This document shows, piece by piece, positions 46,305 through 52,062 of a DNA stretch of 64,000 nt; positions within the stretch are counted from its first letter, which is position 1, and the number at the start of each line of letters is the position of its first letter. Source of the stretch: Catellatospora sp. KI3. Lineage in GTDB: Bacteria > Actinomycetota > Actinomycetes > Mycobacteriales > Micromonosporaceae. The position numbers and the translations under genes are program-made. The notes under the pieces were generated by a model. The model had not been told where the DNA came from. It saw only the letters and a list, made by a program, of their open reading frames with translations, and did not search any database. The stretch is taken from contig NZ_JASAMB010000006.1 of the NCBI RefSeq assembly GCF_029948125.1, positions 248,001 to 312,000 on the forward strand. Reading direction: 5' to 3'.

Positions 46305-47350
46305 GCGAGCAGGTCACCGTACGCAGGACCGGCGGCGGGGCCGAGCGCGACCTCGTCGGCGCCGGGGCGCTCGCGCCTCTGCTGGCCGACCCCGACGTCA
46401 CCGACGTGCTGGTCAACGGGGTGCAGGTGTGGACCGACCGGGGCCAGGGCCTGGTACGCGAGCAGCTCACCATGCCGTCGTCCGACGCCGTACGGAGACT
46501 CGCGCAGCGGCTCGCGGCGGCGGCCGGGCGCCGCCTCGACGACGGCACCCCGTTCGTCGACGCCCGGCTGGCCGACGGCACCCGGCTGCACGCGGTGCTG
46601 CCGCCGGTGGCGACGTCCGGGCCGTACCTGTCGCTGCGCACGTTCCGGCAGCGCACGCTGTCGCTGGCCGAGCTGGTGCCGCCCCGGCTGGCGGAGTTGC
46701 TGCACGCCGTGGTGGCCGCCCGGCTGACCCTGCTCATCTCGGGCGGGACCGGCTCGGGCAAGACCACCCTGCTCAACGCGTTGCTGGCGCAGGTGCCCGC
46801 CCGGGAGCGGATCGTCGTGGTGGAGGACTCCGCCGAGCTGCGGCCGGTGCACCCGCACGTCATCGGGCTGCAGGCGCGCACTGCCAACGTGGAGGGCGTC
46901 GGCGGGGTCGGCCTCACCGAACTGGTCCGGCAGGCGCTGCGGATGCGCCCGGACCGGCTCGTGGTCGGCGAGTGCCGGGGCGCCGAGGTGGTCGATCTGC
47001 TGGCCGCGCTGAACACCGGGCACGAGGGCAGCGCGGGCACCCTGCACGCCAACGCGGCCGGGGACGTGCCCGCGCGGCTGGAGGCCCTCGGCCTGCTCGG
47101 CGGCCTGCCTCGGGCGGCACTGCACGCGCAGGTGGCCGCGGCGGTGCGGGTGCTGCTGCACCTGCGGCGTACGCCAGGCGGCCGCGTCCTGGAGTCCGTC
47201 TGCCTGCTGACCGCCGACAACCCGGACCGGCTGGTCAACGCCCGCCCGGCCTGGACCGCCGAGACCGGACCCGGCCCGGCCGCCGCAGAACTGCGCCGAC
47301 TGCTGCGCGAACGCGACGTTCCCGCGCCGACCTGGCTGGTCCAGCCGTGA
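46301..47350 (+). CDS. tadA: TadA/CpaF-type pilus assembly ATPase
   Basis: A 349-residue type II/IV secretion ATPase that powers assembly of the Flp-type pilus. Walker A GGTGSGKTT is at 148-156, the Asp box VVVEDSAEL near 172-180, the Walker B region MRPDRLVVGECRGAEV near 215-230, and the His box STLH-like AGTLHANAAGD near 245. The N-terminal domain DVTDVLVNGVQVWTDRG is typical. The GTG start at 46301 overlaps the ssd stop. It is the shorter actinobacterial form without the long N-terminal extension of CpaF. Confidence 0.94.
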   Translation: MSEQVTVRRTGGGAERDLVGAGALAPLLADPDVTDVLVNGVQVWTDRGQGLVREQLTMPSSDAVRRLAQRLAAAAGRRLDDGTPFVDARLADGTRLHAVLPPVATSGPYLSLRTFRQRTLSLAELVPPRLAELLHAVVAARLTLLISGGTGSGKTTLLNALLAQVPARERIVVVEDSAELRPVHPHVIGLQARTANVEGVGGVGLTELVRQALRMRPDRLVVGECRGAEVVDLLAALNTGHEGSAGTLHANAAGDVPARLEALGLLGGLPRAALHAQVAAAVRVLLHLRRTPGGRVLESVCLLTADNPDRLVNARPAWTAETGPGPAAAELRRLLRERDVPAPTWLVQP

Positions 47351-48717
47351 ACCCGGCCTCGCCCACGCCGTACCGGCCGCGCACCGCACTGGCGGGGGTG
47401 CTGGACGCGGTGCCGACCGCGCCGTCGCGCCGAGCCCGCAGGCTGCTCGGGCTGGATCGCGGCCCGTCGTTCCAGCCACCCCGCCGGATGCTGGCGGTCG
47501 TCGCCGCGACAGTCGGCGCGACCGGCGCGGCGCTGCTGCTCGGGTCGGTCGCCGCCGGTGCCGTCGTCGCCGGCTACACCGCGCTCGGGCTGCGGATGCG
47601 CGGCCGGTCCCGGGCCGACCGGCAGCGGGCCCGACTGCGCGCCGACGCGCTGGACCTGCTGGCGGCGGCCGCGGCCGAGCTGCGCGCCGGAGTCGTGAGC
47701 CGGACGCTACTGCTGCCCGACGAGGAGATCGACCGCCAGGTCCACGCCGCCCGGCGACTGGCCGACGGAACCGGCGCACCCCTGGCCGACCTGCTGGAAC
47801 GGCTCGAATCCCAGTGCCGGGCCGCCGACCGGGCCGACGCGACCGCCACCGCGCAGGCGGCGGGCACGCAGCTCACCGCGATCCTGCTCGCCGGGCTGCC
47901 GGTCGGCGGGATCGGGCTCGGCTACCTCATCGGGGTCGACCCGCTGGCGATCCTGCTGCACACCCCGCTCGGCCTCGGCTGCGCGTTCGCCGCCGTGCTG
48001 CTGCAGGCGGCAGGCCTGACGTGGGCCCAGCGGCTGGCCCGGGGCGCCGCGGACCCCGCACCCGGCCGGGCCGCGGGTCGCAGGCTGCGCCGCCTGCGGC
48101 TGCGGCGGCGGCAGCAGCCGGCGTCGACGCGTACCCGGTGGCTGCTGGCGTTGGCCGCCGGGGCCGGCACCTGCCTGATCGTGCCGCAGCCCGCCGGACT
48201 GGCGGCGGGAGCGCTGGCGGCGGCAGGCACCTGGCTGCTGCTGAGTCGGCAGGAACCGGCCGCGGTCCGGCTCGAACGCGAACAGGCCGTCGGCGAGCTG
48301 CCCTGGGCCGCGGACCTGGTGGGGGCCGCACTGCGCGCGGGCGTGCCGCTCGACGCGGCGGTGCTCGCCGTCGCCGCGGCGCTGCCCGGACCGCTGGCCA
48401 CCCGGCTGCGCCGCGTCGGCCGCAGCCTGCGGCTGGGCGCCACCCCGGCCGAGGCATGGCAGCACGTCTCCGACCTGCCGCTGGCCGCACGCCTCACCGC
48501 CGCGGTCGAGCGCAGCTCCGCCAGCGGTACGGCGCTGGCCGGGGCACTGCACCGCTGCGCCGACGACCTGCGCGCCGAGTCCGGATTCCGTCGCCAGGCC
48601 ACCGCACAGCGCAACGCCGTACTCGTCGTACTTCCGCTCGGGCTGTGCTTCCTGCCCGCCTTCGTACTCGCCGGCCTGGTGCCGGTGGTCCTCGCCGTGC
48701 TCGGCGAGGTGCTCTGA
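47347..48717 (+). CDS. Fused TadB-TadC type II secretion F-like membrane protein
   Basis: A 456-residue protein containing two T2SSF-like halves. The N-terminal half (about 60-235) has two helices at 55-80, then [16 protein letters not shown], the LADGTGAPLADLLERLE helix and a helix pair at 178-220 (TadB-like). The C-terminal half (about 255-456) has LPWAADLVGAALRAGVPLDAA, RSSASGTALAGALHRCADD and a final helix pair (TadC-like). Most actinobacteria have tadB and tadC as separate genes. The GTG start overlaps the tadA stop. The protein should form the inner-membrane platform of the pilus. Confidence 0.88.
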   Translation: MNPASPTPYRPRTALAGVLDAVPTAPSRRARRLLGLDRGPSFQPPRRMLAVVAATVGATGAALLLGSVAAGAVVAGYTALGLRMRGRSRADRQRARLRADALDLLAAAAAELRAGVVSRTLLLPDEEIDRQVHAARRLADGTGAPLADLLERLESQCRAADRADATATAQAAGTQLTAILLAGLPVGGIGLGYLIGVDPLAILLHTPLGLGCAFAAVLLQAAGLTWAQRLARGAADPAPGRAAGRRLRRLRLRRRQQPASTRTRWLLALAAGAGTCLIVPQPAGLAAGALAAAGTWLLLSRQEPAAVRLEREQAVGELPWAADLVGAALRAGVPLDAAVLAVAAALPGPLATRLRRVGRSLRLGATPAEAWQHVSDLPLAARLTAAVERSSASGTALAGALHRCADDLRAESGFRRQATAQRNAVLVVLPLGLCFLPAFVLAGLVPVVLAVLGEVL

Positions 48718-48743
48718 GAACCGCTACCGAAAGGAGTCCGCCC

Positions 48744-49139
48744 ATGCGGCGACGACCGTCCACCACCCAGACCCTGACCGAGCCCGACCTGCTCCCACCC
48801 GTCGCGCCCGACCTCGACGAGCCCGTCCACCACGACACCGACCTCGACGAGCCCGCCCTGCGCGACAGCGACCTCTACGAGACCGACCCGGCCGACCCGG
48901 CCGAAGTGGAGGACCCGGCCGACTGCCTCTATCCCGCCTCGGACGAGCCGGGTCGGCAGACCGGGCGCGGCGCCGCGCCGCGCCGTCGGGTGACCGCGCC
49001 CGACGCGGGCATGAACACCGCCGAGTACGCCGTCGGCACGCTCGCGGCGGTCGCGTTCGCGGGCATCCTGCTCAAGGTGCTGACCAGCGAAAGCGTGCAG
49101 GCGGCGCTGGCCGGTGTGGTCCAGCGGGCACTCGGGTGA
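48744..49139 (+). CDS. Flp-type pilin (DUF4244) with long acidic leader
   Basis: A 131-residue pilin precursor. The class-III prepilin-like motif is G89|MNTAEYAVGTLAAVAFAG: a Gly before the cut, Glu94 at +5 and a hydrophobic helix. The mature part is only about 42 residues, as for Flp pilins. The leader is unusually long (89 residues) and rich in Asp, Glu, Pro and Thr, with repeats like DLDEPVHHDTDLDEPALRDSDL. AAGGAG lies seven bases before the ATG. No prepilin peptidase gene is present in this window. Confidence 0.85.
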   Translation: MRRRPSTTQTLTEPDLLPPVAPDLDEPVHHDTDLDEPALRDSDLYETDPADPAEVEDPADCLYPASDEPGRQTGRGAAPRRRVTAPDAGMNTAEYAVGTLAAVAFAGILLKVLTSESVQAALAGVVQRALG

Positions 49140-49426
49140 TCCGACGAGACCGGGGTAGCGCCACCGCCGAGCTGGCGGTGGCGCTACCCGCCGTCGTCCT
49201 GCTGCTCGTCGCCGGGCTGGGCGCGGTCGCGGCGGTCACCACCAAACTCGGCTGCACGGCGGCCGCCCGCGACGCGGCACTCGCCGCCGCCCGGGGCGAC
49301 GGGGTGCCGGACTGGGCCGCCATCGAGTCCACCGACGACACGGTCACGGCGACGGTCCACCGCTCGATCAAGGTCACGGTGCTGACCTGCTCGGCGACGG
49401 CGGCCCGGGAACCCGGTGCACCATGA
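49136..49426 (+). CDS. TadE-like minor pilin
   Basis: A 96-residue protein with the pseudopilin start RRDRGSATAELAVALPAVVLLLVAGLG (two motifs joined): the Glu in TAELA and a hydrophobic helix define TadE. Two cysteines (LGCTAAARDAA and VLTCSATAA) could pair outside the cell. The GTG at 49136 overlaps the pilin stop, and its own stop overlaps ATG 49423. Confidence 0.87.
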   Translation: MIRRDRGSATAELAVALPAVVLLLVAGLGAVAAVTTKLGCTAAARDAALAAARGDGVPDWAAIESTDDTVTATVHRSIKVTVLTCSATAAREPGAP

Positions 49427-49520
49427 GCACCCTCGACCCGGTGCGGCCGGCGGTCCGCCGCCGGACCGGGGTCACGATGCTGACCGGCATGGCCGTGGCA
49501 GCCGGGGAATCGGGTGCGCC

Positions 49521-50090
49521 GTGGGCACGTTGACGGCGCTCGCAGTCGGGCTCGTGTTCGTGCTGGCCGGGACGTCGCTCGCGGCTACCGGTGCGCAGTC
49601 GGTCGCGCGGGCGCAGGCCCGTACCGCCGCCGACCTGGGCGCGCTGGCGGGGGCGGCCAGAGCGGCCGATGGCGCGGACGTGGCCTGTGCCCGAGCCGGG
49701 CAGCTGGCGGCCGCCAACAGCGGCACGCTCCTGCGCTGCGAGCTGGACGGACTCGACCTGACCGTCGAGGTCCAGGTGGTGACCGCCGCGGGGGCCGCGA
49801 CCGCGACTGCGGTAGCCGGCCCGGTCCGCATCACCGACCAGTCCGCCACGGCCCGTCCAGCGGGTGCGCGCTGGACGATCACCGAGCCGGGCCTGGAATC
49901 GGTGGCTGCGGGCTTGGTGATGGCCGAGTCGGGCCTGGAACCGGTGGCTGCGGGCTTGGCGATGGCCGAGTCGGGCCTGGAACCGGTGGCTGCGGGCTTG
50001 GCGATGGCCGAGTCGGGCCTGGAACCGGTGGCTGCGGGCTTGGCGATCGCCGAATCAGGTCGGGAACCGGTGTGGGAGGCAGGGTCATGA
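49521..50090 (+). CDS. TadE/TadG-like (Rv3654c-type) protein, start disturbed, with 14-residue tandem repeats
   Basis: About 189 residues. The N-terminus is a membrane helix, TLTALAVGLVFVLAGTSLAA, followed by ARTAADLGALAGAARAADGADVACARAG, the usual helicopter-type pilin core. The last 65 residues are four near-identical 14-residue units (AESGLEPVAAGLAM). The start is uncertain: the ATGA-coupled ATG at 49423 opens a different frame that stops at 49533 after GESGAPWAR, which itself resembles the normal start of this family. A one-base frameshift near 49525 would join the two. GTG 49521 is the best start as the sequence stands. Confidence 0.65.
   Translation: MGTLTALAVGLVFVLAGTSLAATGAQSVARAQARTAADLGALAGAARAADGADVACARAGQLAAANSGTLLRCELDGLDLTVEVQVVTAAGAATATAVAGPVRITDQSATARPAGARWTITEPGLESVAAGLVMAESGLEPVAAGLAMAESGLEPVAAGLAMAESGLEPVAAGLAIAESGREPVWEAGS
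49881..50072 (+). repeat. 42-bp in-frame tandem repeat, four copies and a part
   Basis: Units begin at 49881, 49923, 49965 and 50007, with a diverged partial copy at 50049-50072. Units 2 to 4 are almost identical, which indicates recent expansion. Each encodes 14 residues, so changes in copy number keep the frame. Confidence 0.9.
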
Positions 50091-51028
50091 CCCGAGGTGG
50101 CGATCAGCTACGGCTGGACCAGATGGCGGCCGAGCAGGCGGGACTGTTCACCCGAGTGCAGGCTCGCGAATGCGGCTACTCCGACGATCAGATCAGGCGG
50201 CGGTTGCGAACCGGAGACTGGCAGGTGGTGCTGGGCAAGGTCCTGGTCCGGGGCGGGCGGGTGGTGACGGCACGCCTGCGGGACCGGGCCGTCCACCTCG
50301 GCGTACCGGGGGCGGTGCTCTGCGGTCCGTCGGCGGCACGCCGCTACGGCCTCGACGTATCCGACGGGCGCAGTTGGATCACCGTGGGGCCCGGTCGTCG
50401 CGTGCGGTTGGACGGGGTCGAGGTACGCCGGGCGGACCTGCCCGACGACGACATCACCATGGCCGACGGCCTGCTGCTGACCAGCCCCGCCCGAACCGTG
50501 CTCGACTGCGTACGGGTCCTGCCGCCCGACGATGCGGACGTGCTGCTGGACCGGGCGATCCAGGCGCGCCTGATCACGTTCGACGAGTTCGTGGGCAAGA
50601 TCGGAGCGGAGGTGGGGCGGCACGGCGTACGGGCGCTGGTCGGCGCGGTTCGGCGGCATGCGCTCGGGGCGAGGTCCACGGCGGAGCGGCTGCTCGTCGG
50701 GGAGCTGCGTCGACGCCGGATCAAGGGGTGGCGGACCAACCTTCCGGTCCATGACGCGGACGGGCTGATCGGGGCGCTCGATCTCGGATTCGAGGAGGTG
50801 CTGCTGGCGGTGGAGGTGGACGGCCGGGCGTGGCACAGCGCAGGCGACCGTTTCCAGCACGACCGTACGCGGCAGAATCGGCTGGTCCGGGCAGGCTGGA
50901 CCGTGCTCCGCTTCACCTGGCACGACCTGCGGGACATGGAGCGGGTGACCACCTTGATCACCGAGATGGTCCACCGCCTGCGCCGACGACAGGCGGACCA
51001 CGGCCGCAGCTCGGGCGCTCGCCACTGA
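50087..51028 (+). CDS. DUF559-domain protein with AbiEi-like winged helix
   Basis: A 313-residue protein. The N-terminal about 60 residues (LFTRVQARECGYSDDQIRRRLRTGDW) form a winged helix like the AbiEi antitoxin start. The middle (CGPSAARRYGLDV, LLLTSPARTVLDCVRVL) is typical of the same group. The C-terminus, LGFEEVLLAVEVDGRAWH and TRQNRLVRAGWTVLRFTW, is a DUF559/Vsr-like endonuclease fold with acidic residues in the E-V-D-G strand. Such proteins are frequent and mostly solitary in actinobacteria; activity is unproven. The ATG overlaps the stop of the last Tad gene, so it is translated with the pilus operon. Confidence 0.8.
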   Translation: MTRGGDQLRLDQMAAEQAGLFTRVQARECGYSDDQIRRRLRTGDWQVVLGKVLVRGGRVVTARLRDRAVHLGVPGAVLCGPSAARRYGLDVSDGRSWITVGPGRRVRLDGVEVRRADLPDDDITMADGLLLTSPARTVLDCVRVLPPDDADVLLDRAIQARLITFDEFVGKIGAEVGRHGVRALVGAVRRHALGARSTAERLLVGELRRRRIKGWRTNLPVHDADGLIGALDLGFEEVLLAVEVDGRAWHSAGDRFQHDRTRQNRLVRAGWTVLRFTWHDLRDMERVTTLITEMVHRLRRRQADHGRSSGARH

Positions 51029-51227
51029 TCACCGCCGCCACAGACGCTGGGCGTCCGCCCAAGCCGGGCTGATCATGGCCCATGTTCGGGGAGCCAGGTA
51101 CTGACGACCTCGCCGCAGGCGCCGAATGTCCGCACGAGTTGGCCGTGGCACCAGCTCGGACACTCGGCCCGGGTGGCCGCCGCTCGCACGCTTCGAGTAC
51201 CTGAAGGAGTTGAGCTGATAATCGCCG

Positions 51228-51283
51228 CAGCTCGGCAGCTCGGCAGCTCGGCAGCTCGGCAGCTCGGCAGCTCGGCAGCTCGA
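51228..51283. repeat. 8-bp microsatellite CAGCTCGG, seven copies
   Basis: Seven head-to-tail copies of CAGCTCGG, the last ending in A, in an intergenic region. A strand-slippage-prone tract. No gene overlaps it with any support. Confidence 0.95.
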
Positions 51284-51429
51284 AGGCTCGGGGATTAACG
51301 CTTGCGGGCGACGAGCGTCTGCTGGCGACGAATCGGCCGCAGGTTCTGACCTCGATCGCAGATCTATCCATGGCAGACCGGGGGAGATCACGATCGTCGG
51401 TCAGGACCTGCGGCAGAAAGCCGTCTTCC

Positions 51430-51956
51430 GACCGTCAACGGTGATCAAGCCACCGCTCCGGCACGAAGATCGGCGTCTGGGGTCGACTCCTGGGCGTGGT
51501 CGTGGGCCTGGTCGTGGGCGGAGCCGCAGATTGCTTCCACAGGCGGCGATCAAGCCCCTGGCTCGGAAAAGTGGACGACCCGTTTCTCGGCCCGGTCGCC
51601 ACCGGGGTCCACGATCGGCGTCCGTGGTCGGTTTCCTGGCGGGTGATGGTTGGCGACCAGTGGTCATGTCCGCAGACGGTGATCAGGCTGTGGTTCGGAA
51701 AGGGCAGGCGGCATTCACAGTCGTTCTGGTGGCCGAGGGCGGGCGGCGAACACTAGGTTGCGACCGTAGGTGGCGATCAGCCTGTGGTGGGGGAAGGGTG
51801 ATCGGCCTTTGCGGCCGTTCCGTGGGGCGGGAGCGGGCGGCGGACCCGAGATTGTGACCGCAGGTGGCGATCGAGGGGCACTGTCGGTCGAAGACCGCCA
51901 CCTGCGGTCAAACGCCGAGGCTAGAGCCGATCTAACGACCCCGAACGGTGATCACA
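51430..51956. repeat. Degenerate array of family C repeats
   Basis: Copies of GACC-(GCAGGT)-GGCGATCAAGCC lie at about 51430, 51538, 51668, 51761, 51855 and 51938, 82-133 bp apart, with a reverse copy at 51893-51910. The last forward/reverse pair (51855-51872 and 51893-51910) forms an 18-bp hairpin with one mismatch. Text after each copy (GGCTCGGAAAAG, GGTTCGGAAAGG, GGTGGGGGAAGG) is also related, so the true unit may be about 100 bp. The 1.03-kb gap 51029-52055 holds this, the microsatellite and the 16-bp tandem; I see no gene. Confidence 0.65.
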
Positions 51957-51998
51957 CCGGCCGGGCGCGACCCAGGGTGGCTCGCAGGGTGCGCGAAC

Positions 51999-52062
51999 CA
52001 CAGCGGACCAGATTCACAGCGGACCAGATCCGCGGCGGACTAGTTGCGCGGCGGACTAGTTG
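51999..52062. repeat. 16-bp tandem repeat, four copies, reaching into the helicase stop
   Basis: Units CACAGCGGACCAGATT, CACAGCGGACCAGATC and two CGCGGCGGACTAGTTG follow each other. The last copy contains the helicase stop codon (minus strand), and the third contains a second in-phase copy of the same end. Confidence 0.85.

Noticed and set aside
51430-51956. Possible CRISPR array
   Set aside because: Repeats are degenerate, spacing is 82-133 bp and uneven, one copy is reversed, and there are no cas genes.
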